From the NCBI GenBank assembly GCA_039984715.1, contig JBDWUA010000006.1, forward strand, positions 62,001 through 126,000: a stretch of DNA of 64,000 bases, given 5' to 3'. Every line of letters starts with the position of its first letter. Position 1 is the first letter of the stretch. Shown in pieces: positions 24,604 to 32,843 of this stretch. The DNA comes from JABSSA01 sp039984715 (GTDB lineage Bacteria; Pseudomonadota; Alphaproteobacteria; Rhodobacterales; Rhodobacteraceae). The translations under genes were made by a program, and so were the position numbers. The notes beneath the pieces are model-generated. The model was not told the origin of the DNA. It made no database searches and saw nothing but the letters and a program-made list of their open reading frames with translations.

Positions 24604-25041
24604 CTATTGAATGCGGCGTATGCCTTCGTTGCAAAGCTCAAGCGTGTCTATGGCGACTTCATTGCCCTTCCCGTTCAGGTCCGTAGGGTCATATTTGCAG
24701 GGCCAAGCCTTTGAAATCTCGAAAGCAATTTGGTCATCACCCTCGTCGTTCTGAATGCGAATGACCACGTTGCGCTGTGCATCGGCCAGCGGGGTCGCGT
24801 CATCGACGATCATCTGGTGCCAGTCCGCCAGCTCGGTGCTGTCGGTGATGCCCCACTTCAGCGTGATGTTACCGTATTTGTTCAAACCGTTGAACTTTTG
24901 CACCGTCGTGGTGTCGATGCCCTCGCGGTATTCGATCGGCTCGGTCGAGGCGTCGCCAATGGCCACCTCGGCAAAGCCTGCCTGTTCGATGCTGTCTATC
25001 TCTAGCCGGTAGATGAAATTTCTTACGGGAACTTTTGCCAT
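24604..25041 (-). CDS. Tail tube protein 1 (Afp1/gp19-like)
   Basis: This 145-residue main inner-tube protein has the family opening VRNFIYRLEIDSIEQAGFAE, the EPIEYREG motif, NITLKWGITDSTELADWHQ and the end AWPCKYDPTDLNGKGNEVAI. AGGAG precedes the ATG at 25041. It sits directly behind the sheath gene, the normal eCIS order, and is paralogous to 23551-23967. Stacked hexameric rings of this protein make the lumen that carries cargo. Confidence 0.94.
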   Translation of the reverse strand: MAKVPVRNFIYRLEIDSIEQAGFAEVAIGDASTEPIEYREGIDTTTVQKFNGLNKYGNITLKWGITDSTELADWHQMIVDDATPLADAQRNVVIRIQNDEGDDQIAFEISKAWPCKYDPTDLNGKGNEVAIDTLELCNEGIRRIQ

Positions 25042-25064
25042 GAGAGGTCTCCTTTGCGCTCAGG

Positions 25065-26657
25065 TCAGCTTTTTGCTTCGCTGGTTTTCTGGAAAATACG
25101 GAAGATGACGAATTCAGCAGGCCGCACCGGCGCAATGCCGATCTCGACGATGAGCCGTCCGTTGAGGATATCGTCCTGCGTCATCGTGGCGGGGCCCACA
25201 GAGACCGAGAAAGCCTCTTCCTCCTTGGTCCCGAAAAGCGCGCCCTCGCGCCACTGGCTGCGCAGAAACAGCGTGATCGTCTGCTGCACCCGCGCCCAGA
25301 GCCGCGGGTCATTGGGCTCGAACACCACCCATTGGGTCGAATTGTAGATCGACGCCTCCAGGAAGATGAAAAGCCGCCGCACACTGACGTATTTCCACAA
25401 GGGATCGCTCGACAGGGTGCGCGCGCCCCACATGCGGATACCGCGTCCGGGAAAGCGGCGAATGCAGTTCACGCCGCGCGGGTTCAAAAGCTCCTGCCGG
25501 GCGGTGTTGATGTCAAACCTCAGGTCGATGGCACCGGCGACGGGCACATTGGCCGGCGCCTTCCAGACCCCGCGCGCATTGTCCGTCAGCGCGTAGATCC
25601 CGCAGGCGGCGGCCCCCGGTGGCACCAGCGTCTTCACGCCCGTGCGCGGATGCGCCGTGTGATACCAGGGGTAGTAGAAGGCCGCATATTGGCTGTCGAT
25701 CTGGTTGCGCGGGTTCATCTCGGGGTTTGCCGTGATATTGGCGTCCCGTTCCGAATCCAGGACTGCGAAGCGGAACCGGTTGCGCTCGCAGTGGTCCGCC
25801 ACGGCGCGCTGGATCAGGCGGTTGGGATCGTCCGCATTGTGGATACCAGGCGCGTGCACGATCGCCACGTCGCGATAGGCATCGAGGTTGAGCGCCGCCA
25901 GCCCGCGCAATTCATTGGGGTCTTCGATGGGGTTGCCCAGATCGTTGCGGTCGCCGTTGAACTCTGCCACCGTGGCAACGCCGCCAGCAACGCCGCCCAC
26001 CAGCGGCCCGCCGATCACATCTCCGGGCGCGGGCTCGGTCGCAGCCGCGTCATCGACCACCAGATCGATCAGCGCAGAGGTGCCCTCGCGGATCTGCTTT
26101 TGCCAGTAATTGGGCGAGTCCGGATCGAGCGAAAGGTCATCGAAATCCTCGATCATCGAGGGGCGTGGCAGTTGTTCGTCATTGGCGAAGGGGTCAAACA
26201 GCGCCCCCGGCACGTCGCGACTCCAATAGGCGATCTGCAAACGGAAACCGATGGGCGTGAGGGCGGCCTCGCCGGGTTTCACGCTCTCGGTGGTACTGGC
26301 GATCATACGGGCCCAGATGCGGTTGCCCGCAGTCCCCGGCCCATTGGAGGTGATGGTATAGCCATCGGTATCGAGGGTCGCCACAACCGCACCCGGCCCC
26401 GCGATGCGCGCGATATAGCAACGCCGCCCACCGTTGTCGAAAAACGCCTTGATGCCGAAGGGCAGGTATTTGTCAGGCGCAAAGACGTCGCCGTAAAGCC
26501 GCAGATAGTCGCTGTAGCTGGTGATGAAGCGCGGACGCATCGGCCCGCGTTCGGCCTCTCCGAGGAAAGCCGCCGTACTGGTGGCCACCCCTTCGATGGG
26601 CTTGGGTCCGCGTTCGACTTCCTCAATGAAAACGCCGGGGGCGAGATATTCTGGCAT
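25065..26657 (-). CDS. Contractile tail sheath protein
   Basis: This 530-residue sheath subunit opens with APGVFIEEVERGPKPIEGV, the classic sheath start, and ends with the conserved C-terminal region (VSVRRLFIFLEASIYNSTQ, WARVQQTITLFLRSQWREGA, and the tail DDILNGRLIVEIGIAPVRPA) that forms the interwoven handshake strands. Contraction of this helical sleeve drives the tube. Only one sheath gene is present, whereas some eCIS loci have two or three. No frameshift or missing region was seen, so the particle could be functional. Confidence 0.95.
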   Translation of the reverse strand: MPEYLAPGVFIEEVERGPKPIEGVATSTAAFLGEAERGPMRPRFITSYSDYLRLYGDVFAPDKYLPFGIKAFFDNGGRRCYIARIAGPGAVVATLDTDGYTITSNGPGTAGNRIWARMIASTTESVKPGEAALTPIGFRLQIAYWSRDVPGALFDPFANDEQLPRPSMIEDFDDLSLDPDSPNYWQKQIREGTSALIDLVVDDAAATEPAPGDVIGGPLVGGVAGGVATVAEFNGDRNDLGNPIEDPNELRGLAALNLDAYRDVAIVHAPGIHNADDPNRLIQRAVADHCERNRFRFAVLDSERDANITANPEMNPRNQIDSQYAAFYYPWYHTAHPRTGVKTLVPPGAAACGIYALTDNARGVWKAPANVPVAGAIDLRFDINTARQELLNPRGVNCIRRFPGRGIRMWGARTLSSDPLWKYVSVRRLFIFLEASIYNSTQWVVFEPNDPRLWARVQQTITLFLRSQWREGALFGTKEEEAFSVSVGPATMTQDDILNGRLIVEIGIAPVRPAEFVIFRIFQKTSEAKS

Positions 26658-26669
26658 GTCCGTTCTCCC

Positions 26670-27566
26670 TTATGCCGCAGGCGGCGCTTCGCGCACGGCC
26701 AGAGCGTCAATGATGGTCTTAATGATGGTCTTGGTCTTTTTGTCGTAGTCGTCCTTGGCCGCCTTGTGCGCCGCCTGCGCGGCCTGCAATTCGGCCTGAG
26801 CGGCGGCATCCGTGGCACGCGCGCTCTTGAAGGCATCCCAGGCGGCGACGATCTTGCCGTCGAGCGCGTCGGGCTTGACGATGTCGGGCGGGTCCTTCAG
26901 AAGAAGGTGCAGAAAGCCCTGCGCGCCCTGCCGGTCGCGGTCACCAAGGGCGAGCTTCCAGTAGGCCTCGCCCCGATTTGGGCCGTTGCGCAGCTTCTTG
27001 ATGTCCTCGATGAGGGCGGCAGCCGCCTTGTGGCGCTTTTCGATGCTGTCCTTGGGCTTGCGCCATCGATCCAGTGCCGCCTGCGCCTGCGCCAGTGCGG
27101 CGGCGGTGCCCTGCGCCTCGGCCGTCTTGGTGGCGAGTACCACGGCGGTCGCCGAGACCTCCTGCGCGGCCCGGTCAATCGCACCAAGGGCATCGCTCTC
27201 GACTTCCTTCACCGCATCGATCTCATCACCCAGGGCCGCTTCTAGCGCTTTCTCGAGCGTCTTGCGCTCGGCCTCAAGGGCGGCCTGGGCTGCGACCAGC
27301 TTGTCGTAATCGGCCTTGGTGTAGCCCTCCTTGGCTGCCTCCACCTCGCCGATCAGCTTTTCCAGATCGGCGATGGCTTTTTCCACCAGCTTGGCGTCAT
27401 AGGCGGCCTGTTCGTCTTTCAGCGCCTGCAGTTGATCGGACAGCGGCACATCGGCGGGTGTTTCATGCCGGTCTTCCGCCTCGGGCGGCGGGGTCTGCGG
27501 CGACGCTTCGCCTTGGGGCGCGTCGCCCTCAGTGGTGGGGGCCGATATTGTGTCTTGGTCGCTCAT
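26670..27566 (-). CDS. Coiled-coil protein between cap and sheath genes
   Basis: This 298-residue protein was not recognised. After an acidic, Pro/Thr-rich N-terminus (residues 1-45) it is almost entirely alpha-helical: LQALKDEQAAYDAKLVEKAI, VAAQAALEAERKTLEKALEAA and repeats of Ala/Glu/Lys heptads to the C-terminus. I chose the ATG at 27566 because GGAGGAAGG lies five bases before it; a longer form from 27605 overlaps the upstream stop by ATGA. A long helix rod is the expected shape for a tape measure or a scaffold, so it is a second candidate for that missing function. Confidence 0.7.
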   Translation of the reverse strand: MSDQDTISAPTTEGDAPQGEASPQTPPPEAEDRHETPADVPLSDQLQALKDEQAAYDAKLVEKAIADLEKLIGEVEAAKEGYTKADYDKLVAAQAALEAERKTLEKALEAALGDEIDAVKEVESDALGAIDRAAQEVSATAVVLATKTAEAQGTAAALAQAQAALDRWRKPKDSIEKRHKAAAALIEDIKKLRNGPNRGEAYWKLALGDRDRQGAQGFLHLLLKDPPDIVKPDALDGKIVAAWDAFKSARATDAAAQAELQAAQAAHKAAKDDYDKKTKTIIKTIIDALAVREAPPAA

Positions 27567-27601
27567 TGCACCTTCCTCCGGGTCAGGGTGATTGGTCTGG
27601 A

Positions 27602-28321
27602 TCATGTCACATCGATGGGCGCGCGGATCGCATGGGTCGCAAGATCGCGCAGCACGCCCGCAGGCTGCAGATCGGGGTCCGTGTCGCTACGCCACTTCTC
27701 GACGCCGTCAAAGAAAAGCCGGGCAGTCGCCGTCACAGGGACAGGCACAGCGCCGACGCCCAGGATGATATCGGGCGGGCGCAGCCGGATCGCGAAGTTG
27801 CCACGACTGTTCGTCTGCGTGGTAAAGACCGGGCTGGCAGCCCCATCGACGGTGCCGGTCACGGCCACGCCTTCGGCAGGCGCGCTCGCGCGCACTACAT
27901 ACCCGCGCACCACCATCGCCTCGCCATCCACCACATGCTCGGGCCGCAGCATCAGTCGCTCGATCCGCGTGTCGGTGGCAAGAACGGCGGCGCGTGCGGC
28001 GGCATTGGCAAAGACCGAATCGGGCCGCACCCGCACCTGTGGCATTACGATCTCGCGCGGCGGCGGCGTGAAATAGCCTGCGCGCGCGGGATCAATCGCC
28101 ACCAGATGCCGGGATTCGTCAAAGAGCCGCTCAAAGACCAGATGCCCGCCCAGACTGACCCGCGCGCGCCGCGACTGCTGCACGATCTCTGCGCGCACGC
28201 CGCGCACCACCCGCCCGGTAAACCCATCCACCGGCGTAATCACGATGTCCAGCAGGCGTGGGCGGTCCGCGGCCTCGCGCTCCGGGCGCGGCTCGAAGTG
28301 GATGGGGAAACTGTGGCTCAT
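27602..28321 (-). CDS. Beta-sandwich (carboxypeptidase regulatory-like) eCIS protein
   Basis: This 239-residue protein has two probable beta-sandwich domains. The N-terminal one (DIVITPVDGFTGRVVRGVRA, then HLVFERLFDESRHLVAI) and the C-terminal one (GEAMVVRGYVVRASAP, then FTTQTNSRGNFAIRLRPPD) look like carboxypeptidase regulatory-like or PEGA-type folds with the SRGNFAIRL turn. Such proteins appear next to the cap gene in many eCIS loci. It overlaps the genes before and after by four bases. A role in the terminator or cap is suggested only by position. Confidence 0.72.
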   Translation of the reverse strand: MSHSFPIHFEPRPEREAADRPRLLDIVITPVDGFTGRVVRGVRAEIVQQSRRARVSLGGHLVFERLFDESRHLVAIDPARAGYFTPPPREIVMPQVRVRPDSVFANAAARAAVLATDTRIERLMLRPEHVVDGEAMVVRGYVVRASAPAEGVAVTGTVDGAASPVFTTQTNSRGNFAIRLRPPDIILGVGAVPVPVTATARLFFDGVEKWRSDTDPDLQPAGVLRDLATHAIRAPIDVT

Positions 28322-28929
28322 CCGCCCGCCCCCAGACCATTGCCACCCGTCCCGAGGACATCGGGCGGCACCGCCGACACACCGCTGTCGAGGCGGCGGC
28401 TGTCCACTGGAGCACCCTGAACAAAGGTCGCGGCGTCGATGTAGACAGGCGAGGCGAGATAGACCATCGAGGTGGCATAGGGCGAACTTGGAAAGAGCCC
28501 CCAGATCCGGCTGAGTTCTTCCATCGGGTAGGGCTCCGGGCTGAGCCGGACCTTCTGGCCCGGCACCAGGGAGCCGCCGATGATCGCGTTGCTATGCAAT
28601 GCCGCAATCACCTCGCCCATGCGCAAAAGCTCGTTAGGATCGCTGGCGCTGGCCTGCCGGAAGACGCTGATCAGATAGCGTACATCAAGCGGCAGTGCCT
28701 GTTGCACGCGCGGGTCGCTGCCGCCGGTATCCACCAGCCGGTCCGCGTTGCGCAGTTCCTTATTGGGCTCGATGTGAAAGGCAAGGACCGACACGGGCCG
28801 CGCGCCCACCAGCGTGGGAAGCGGCGGGCCGACAAAGACCGTGTCATCGGGCACCCCGCCGCCACCCAACCCGCTATGAATTATGTTCTGCAGCGCAAGG
28901 GTCACGGTGCGCAGGGCTTCGCGGCTCAT
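28318..28929 (-). CDS. DUF4255 (Pvc16/Afp16-like) tail terminator/cap protein
   Basis: This 203-residue protein is of the Pvc16/Afp16 family (DUF4255), which caps the distal end of tube and sheath and fixes particle length. Typical segments are the start LRTVTLALQNIIHSGL, then RPVSVLAFHIEPNKELRNA, then LPLDVRYLISVF and LRMGEVIAALHSN. The C-terminus is Gly-rich. It overlaps the AAA+ ATPase stop by four bases, and this ATPase-cap pairing is a constant feature of eCIS operons. Confidence 0.9.
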   Translation of the reverse strand: MSREALRTVTLALQNIIHSGLGGGGVPDDTVFVGPPLPTLVGARPVSVLAFHIEPNKELRNADRLVDTGGSDPRVQQALPLDVRYLISVFRQASASDPNELLRMGEVIAALHSNAIIGGSLVPGQKVRLSPEPYPMEELSRIWGLFPSSPYATSMVYLASPVYIDAATFVQGAPVDSRRLDSGVSAVPPDVLGTGGNGLGAGG

Positions 28930-31364
28930 GACAGGCTCCCTTCAAGCGCGGCAGGCTCGGGGTCCGAAAGCGCCCGCTCCGCACTCAGCATGCCGTTCTT
29001 GATCAACTCGGCGCGGGTCGCAGCCATGACGTGGCGCATGTGGATGATCTCGCAGCCCTCAGACGCCGCCTCGAAGGCCGCATTGACTGCCACCGCCTGA
29101 ATGGACCCGCCAGAAAGCGGTAGGCGGCGCGCCAGAAAGGCCGTGTCCACATCATCGGCACAGATCTCGCGACGCGGGATCGCCAGCGACCAGATGCGCT
29201 CGCGGTCGCGCGCCTCGGGCATCGGGAAGTCCACCACAAAACGCAGCCGCCGCAGGAAGGCCGGGTCAATATTGGCCTTGAGGTTCGAGGTCAGGATCAC
29301 CAGCCCCTCATAGGCCTCGATCCGCTGCAAAAGGTAGGCAACCTGGACATTGGCGTGGCGGTCGTGCGCGTCCTTGATCTCGGTCCGCTTTCCGAAAAGC
29401 GCATCGGCCTCGTCAAAGAGCAGCACCGCCGAGGCAGTCTCGGCGGCCTCGAAACAGCGGTCGATGTTCTTTTCGGTCTCGCCGATGTATTTCGATACGC
29501 AGCGCGCCAGTTCCACCTGCATCAGCTCGACACCCAGCGCTCGTGCGATCACCTGCGCGCACATGGTCTTGCCGGTGCCGCTGGGCCCGGCGAAGAACGC
29601 ACCGACCCCGCGCCCATAGGGCAGACGCGCGGCAAAACCCCAGTGATCCAGCACCAGCGAGGCGTGGCGTACATGGTCGGGCACGCTTTGCACCATGGTC
29701 TTGATCTGCTCGGGCAGCACGATATCGTCCCAGTCAAAGATACAGTCGGGGCGGCGCACGGTCTCTGGCGCGTGCTGAGTAGCAACGCGCGTAGCGGCCT
29801 TGAGGACCAGCGCCTCGGGGGCGTCCCTAGCCCCCAGACGGCGGTGCCCGGCGGCCATGGCGATCACGGCGGCCACATCGCCCAGCCCCAGACGAAGCAC
29901 GCCGCCCAGCCGCTCGGCCTCTTCCGTGCTCAGTGTCAGGCCGTTCTCGGCCCCCGCGATCTGCCAGCGCCGTGCCTGCACCGCAGGCCCGGGCCTGCCG
30001 ATGCTCAGATGCACTGCGTCGCGGCCCTCGGGCACCGGGGCGGTGCTGCCGATCAGGACCGTGCTGCGCACCAGCGTCGCAGTGTCGGCCGCACTCAGCG
30101 CGACCTGCACAGGCTCGGGCAGGCTCTGGAGGCCCTCGAACATCAGCACCGCATCCTGCAGCCGCGCGATCAGCGCCCAATCCGCGACCGCTTCGGCCAC
30201 ATCGCCTGTCAGCTCCGCCACCTGCACGCGCAACACCGGCGCGCCGTTTTCCACAAGGGCGGCGGCCACCTCATCGGCCCCGTGCTTTTCCTGCCCACAA
30301 AGCAGCACGGGCGGGTTCGGCAGCGCCAGATAGGCCGCGACCTGGTCCGACAGCGCCTGCTGCGGCGGCAGACCACGGCGTTGCAAACGCCAGCCCGGCG
30401 CTGCAAGACGCCGCGCGCCGATCATCAGATCAAGCAAAGAGGGTGCGATACGAAACCCGGGCTGCGGCTGCGCACTTTCCACCGGGCGGATCATCCGCAG
30501 GCGCGCGAAGTTGCGCCGCCCGGCCAGCACCGCATCGATATCGGCCCCGATCAGGCCCCGCCCCAAAAGCCGCGCCAGCGTGGTGGCATTGGGCCTGCCC
30601 TGCGCGTAATCGTTCTGCATCAGACCAATGACCTGCGCATAGCGGTGGTCAAGATCCGGCGCCGCCGCGAGGCACAAGAGCTTCAGCTCGGTCGCGTCCA
30701 GCCCAAAGGTCCGGCGCAGCCGCACCTGCCACATCGGCGCATCCTCCAGCGCCTCGAACCGGCGCTGGACCTCTGCCCGGCTCACCGTCTGACCGCGCTC
30801 GAACTCGGTGCGCAGGATTGCCGCATCCTCGGATGCAGGGCCGTCCGGGCCGCGCGCGCTCTCATATTCGGCCATCGCCAGCACAAAGACCGCATCAAGC
30901 CAGGCAATCACCGTCCCCAGACCCGAGGCCTGCGGGTCGCGGAACTTCGGCAGCGCAAAGGACGGCTGCGCGGGGCCCTCCGCATCCAGCGTGATCACGC
31001 GCGGGTGCGGCGCCTTTGAGACCATCCCGATGGCCGCACTCAGGCGGTTCCGATCGAACTGGCGCAGGGCGATCTGCACGTCGCGCCCTTCCTGGGCGAT
31101 CAGGATCACCGCCACAGCATCCGACTCAGGCAGAGGCGCGCGGGCCGCCTCTCTTGCGCGCGCTTCAAGGATGACAATCGTGGGGTGGCTGTTGTTGAGA
31201 AAGCGCGTGACCTCGGCTTCGGTGGCGATCCGGGTGAGATTCAGGTTGGCCTCGCTGCGCAACATTATCGCGAGACCTTCGGCAAACATCTGTCTGCGGA
31301 ACGGTCCGATCACCACCTCGGTCTGTGTCACTGGAAGATGTGTCACGGGCACCCCTGAATGCAT
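28926..31364 (-). CDS. eCIS AAA+ ATPase (Afp15-like) with degenerate receiver domain
   Basis: The 812-residue product ends in an AAA+ module: Walker A GPSGTGKT (about residue 590), the segment VSKYIGETEKNIDRCF, Walker B VLLFDEADALFGKR (about 650), sensor TSNLKANIDPAFLRR and an arginine region RLRFVVDFP. It likely acts in particle assembly, as Afp15 does. The N-terminal 120 residues resemble a NarL receiver: EVVIGPFRRQMFAEGLAIML, then TIVILEARA where the phosphoacceptor Asp should be, so it is degenerate. The frame opens upstream; I chose ATG 31364, but no strong ribosome site is seen. It is the first gene of the operon. Confidence 0.9.
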   Translation of the reverse strand: MHSGVPVTHLPVTQTEVVIGPFRRQMFAEGLAIMLRSEANLNLTRIATEAEVTRFLNNSHPTIVILEARAREAARAPLPESDAVAVILIAQEGRDVQIALRQFDRNRLSAAIGMVSKAPHPRVITLDAEGPAQPSFALPKFRDPQASGLGTVIAWLDAVFVLAMAEYESARGPDGPASEDAAILRTEFERGQTVSRAEVQRRFEALEDAPMWQVRLRRTFGLDATELKLLCLAAAPDLDHRYAQVIGLMQNDYAQGRPNATTLARLLGRGLIGADIDAVLAGRRNFARLRMIRPVESAQPQPGFRIAPSLLDLMIGARRLAAPGWRLQRRGLPPQQALSDQVAAYLALPNPPVLLCGQEKHGADEVAAALVENGAPVLRVQVAELTGDVAEAVADWALIARLQDAVLMFEGLQSLPEPVQVALSAADTATLVRSTVLIGSTAPVPEGRDAVHLSIGRPGPAVQARRWQIAGAENGLTLSTEEAERLGGVLRLGLGDVAAVIAMAAGHRRLGARDAPEALVLKAATRVATQHAPETVRRPDCIFDWDDIVLPEQIKTMVQSVPDHVRHASLVLDHWGFAARLPYGRGVGAFFAGPSGTGKTMCAQVIARALGVELMQVELARCVSKYIGETEKNIDRCFEAAETASAVLLFDEADALFGKRTEIKDAHDRHANVQVAYLLQRIEAYEGLVILTSNLKANIDPAFLRRLRFVVDFPMPEARDRERIWSLAIPRREICADDVDTAFLARRLPLSGGSIQAVAVNAAFEAASEGCEIIHMRHVMAATRAELIKNGMLSAERALSDPEPAALEGSLS

Positions 31365-31559
31365 TATCCGCCAAGACTGCAGCACCCCGCACCGCCGCGC
31401 ATGCGCCAAACAGTCAGAAAGCGGCCCGGTCCATTGGGCAGGGGGTCTGCGCGCCGAAAGGTATAAGAGCGGCGTCCGAATCTATGCCGAAAAGCCCGTG
31501 CCTTTTGGCAGGAAGCACATGCGAAAACAGTGATCCTGCAATCTAACCATCTGACTTTA

Positions 31560-31573
31560 CTATGATTTCATAG
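31560..31573. promoter_or_regulatory. Perfect 6+2+6 palindrome upstream of eCIS operon
   Basis: The sequence CTATGATTTCATAG is a perfect inverted repeat with a two-base centre, about 190 bases before the first eCIS start and about 100 bases before the broken XRE gene that faces the other way. Position between divergent genes suggests an operator, perhaps for that XRE regulator. Fourteen-base palindromes also arise by chance, so this is weak. Confidence 0.25.
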
Positions 31574-31676
31574 GAACTGCCGCCGCCCGCCCCCTTTATC
31601 CGGCAGCCGAAATATTTTCCCATAAGGAAAATCTTGCCCTACCATGCCCGCAAACTGCCGCCGGACACCGCCGCCT

Positions 31677-31935
31677 ATGACGCCCCACACCCCCAAGCTG
31701 ACGCGAGACCCGCACCGCACCTGCGAAGGCCCGCGCGAGAATGTACTTGAGGTCGCCATCGGGCGGCAGGTCCGCACCGCGCGCAATCAACAAAGCATTA
31801 CCGTGGCCCAGCCTACGGGCCTGTCCATCGGGATGCTCTCGAAGATCGAGAAGGCAATACCTCGCCCTCGCTGACCACGCTGCAGACCCTCTCGCATGCT
31901 CTGTCGGTGCCGATCGCCAGCTTTTGTATCCCGTC
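31677..31935 (+). pseudogene. Frameshifted XRE-type (likely XRE-cupin) regulator fragment
   Basis: The frame from ATG 31677 reads ENVLEVAIGRQVRTARNQQS, then GLSIGMLSKIEK, a typical XRE helix-turn-helix. Near 31851-31854 one base is missing. Shifting the frame restores ENGNTSPSLTTLQTLSHALS-like text ending VPIASF, the standard continuation in XRE-cupin regulators. The cupin domain is absent; the sequence stops matching near 31935 and an IS remnant follows. The gene is divergent to the eCIS operon and may once have regulated it. Confidence in the frameshift is good because the restored text fits the family closely. Confidence 0.72.
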
Positions 31936-32066
31936 ACTGCCCCTGAGACAGAATGAGTTATTTTGCCATGCGAGGGTTTCTGGCTCATCGTATTCCTTGA
32001 GGGGATACGTGAGCCTTCCCCTTTGAAGTGGTCCGCCCTTATAGTTAGGAAAACGGAGGACCAAGT

Positions 32067-32345
32067 ATGGCCATTTAGAGACCGAGACACGAAAAAATTG
32101 TCGTGAAGTTACGGCAAGTTGAAGTTTTGATGGGGCAATGGATGCCTCGGATTGACGCCCTCAGACAGATCAGTGTGACTGAACAAACCTATTCTCGCTG
32201 GAAGAAGACGTACGGTGAAACGGGTACAGAGCAACTCAAAGAACTGAAGCGACTCCAGAAAGAGAGCGAGCGGCTTCGTCGAGCCGTGTCGGATCTGACA
32301 TTCGATAAGCTGATCCTTACGGAAGCCTCACGGGGAAACTTCTGA
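32067..32345 (+). pseudogene. IS3-family transposase orfA with early stop
   Basis: The reading frame starts MAI and hits TAG at 32076-32078, then continues as IVVKLRQVEVLMGQWMPRID, LRQISVTEQTYSRWKKTYG and the leucine-zipper part LKELKRLQKESERLRRAVSD, ending EASRGNF. This is the helix-turn-helix half of an IS3-type transposase. The stop at codon 4 would prevent normal translation from the ATG, though a GTG at 32103 could start a shortened protein. A GGAGG site lies in front of the original ATG. Confidence 0.82.
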
Positions 32346-32522
32346 GCTCCTCGCGTCGTCTCGCCTGCATCAACCTCGTCCGTAGCAAATTGAAGGTTTC
32401 TGAGCGTCGTGTTTGCCGTATCCTGGGCCAACACCGGTCCACGCATCGGCGATTACCGCGGGGGCTTGCCGACGAGGAACGTCTGGTTGCTGGTATGACC
32501 GAGTTCACGCGCCAGTACGGGT
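32342..32522 (+). pseudogene. IS3-family transposase orfB, N-terminal fragment
   Basis: Following orfA in another frame, the text RRLACINLVRSKLKVSERRV, CRILGQHRSTHRRLPRG and LADEERLVAGMTEFTRQYG matches the start of IS3-type orfB. It then breaks into unrelated sequence. The integrase core with its DDE triad is missing, so no active transposase can be made from this copy. Confidence 0.8.
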
Positions 32523-32843
32523 TCACATTTACTCACCGCCATTACCCCAAACCGACCCTGATCCCGTCTAAGACTTTTTCGCCACATCTGGGAAAGATGG
32601 AGACCACCCCTTTTGCGGGGCTTAGGGGGGAATGTGAGTTTTGCTCGCTCAAACGAGCCGCAATTGGATCAAACCAGTTAAACCGCAGAATCCCCGACAG
32701 AGCGCGCCAGAAGGCGATTTCAGGTTGCACACATTCAGCACACGACGCCGTTTAACTCATTGAATTTAAGTACCAACCTGTCCAATCCATCATGGGCGCT
32801 ACGCTTAGGCGTGCAGAATGGTCTAACCTATTATCAATCATCA
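32523..32843. other. Intergenic stretch without recognised gene
   Basis: I see no convincing gene here. The only notable element is a small hairpin-like CCCCTTTTGCGGGG followed by a G-run around 32610-32630. Base composition falls compared with the eCIS side. The sequence may be debris left by the deletion that truncated the IS element. Confidence 0.5.

Larger units (their letters stand above)
2672..31364 (-). other. Extracellular contractile injection system (eCIS) locus
   Basis: These 21 or so minus-strand genes encode a phage-tail-like contractile particle: sheath, two tubes, cap, spike, PAAR tip, baseplate wedges and AAA+ ATPase. There are no phage head, integrase or lysis genes, and none of the membrane-complex or ClpV genes of a type VI system. 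Gene starts and stops overlap or lie within about 30 bases over nearly the whole stretch, so a single transcript of about 29 kb from near 31.4 kb is likely. Tail fibre (Afp13-like) and classical tape-measure (Afp14-like) genes were not recognised. The locus sits between a conjugation-operon end and a broken regulator/IS remnant, which suggests horizontal transfer. Confidence 0.92.
32024..32522 (+). mobile_element. Truncated IS3-family insertion element
   Basis: A left-end-like sequence starting TGAAGTGGTCCGCC near 32024 is followed by a complete but disrupted orfA and the first 60 codons of orfB. The homology stops at RQYG (about 32522), before the DDE residues, and no right inverted repeat was found. 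The element cannot move on its own. It lies at the step from GC-rich to moderate-GC sequence, so it marks an old rearrangement next to the eCIS locus. The exact left end is an estimate. Confidence 0.75.

Noticed and set aside
25332..27245. 637-residue plus-strand open frame across sheath and coiled-coil genes
   Set aside because: It spans two well-supported minus-strand genes including the sheath, whose protein sequence is unmistakable.
29355..31019. 554-residue plus-strand open frame opposite the ATPase
   Set aside because: The minus strand has intact Walker motifs; the plus frame shows no domain.
2672..31364. Type VI secretion system or R-type pyocin
   Set aside because: PAAR, gp25 and spike proteins are shared with these, but the membrane complex, ClpV and Hcp/VipAB pair of type VI are absent, and the AAA+ ATPase, DUF4255 cap and gpJ pair are eCIS hallmarks. 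Pyocin regulators and lysis genes are also missing.
32390..32755. 121-residue open frame as an independent gene
   Set aside because: Its first 40 residues are the IS3 orfB fragment and the rest is unrelated sequence read past the truncation.
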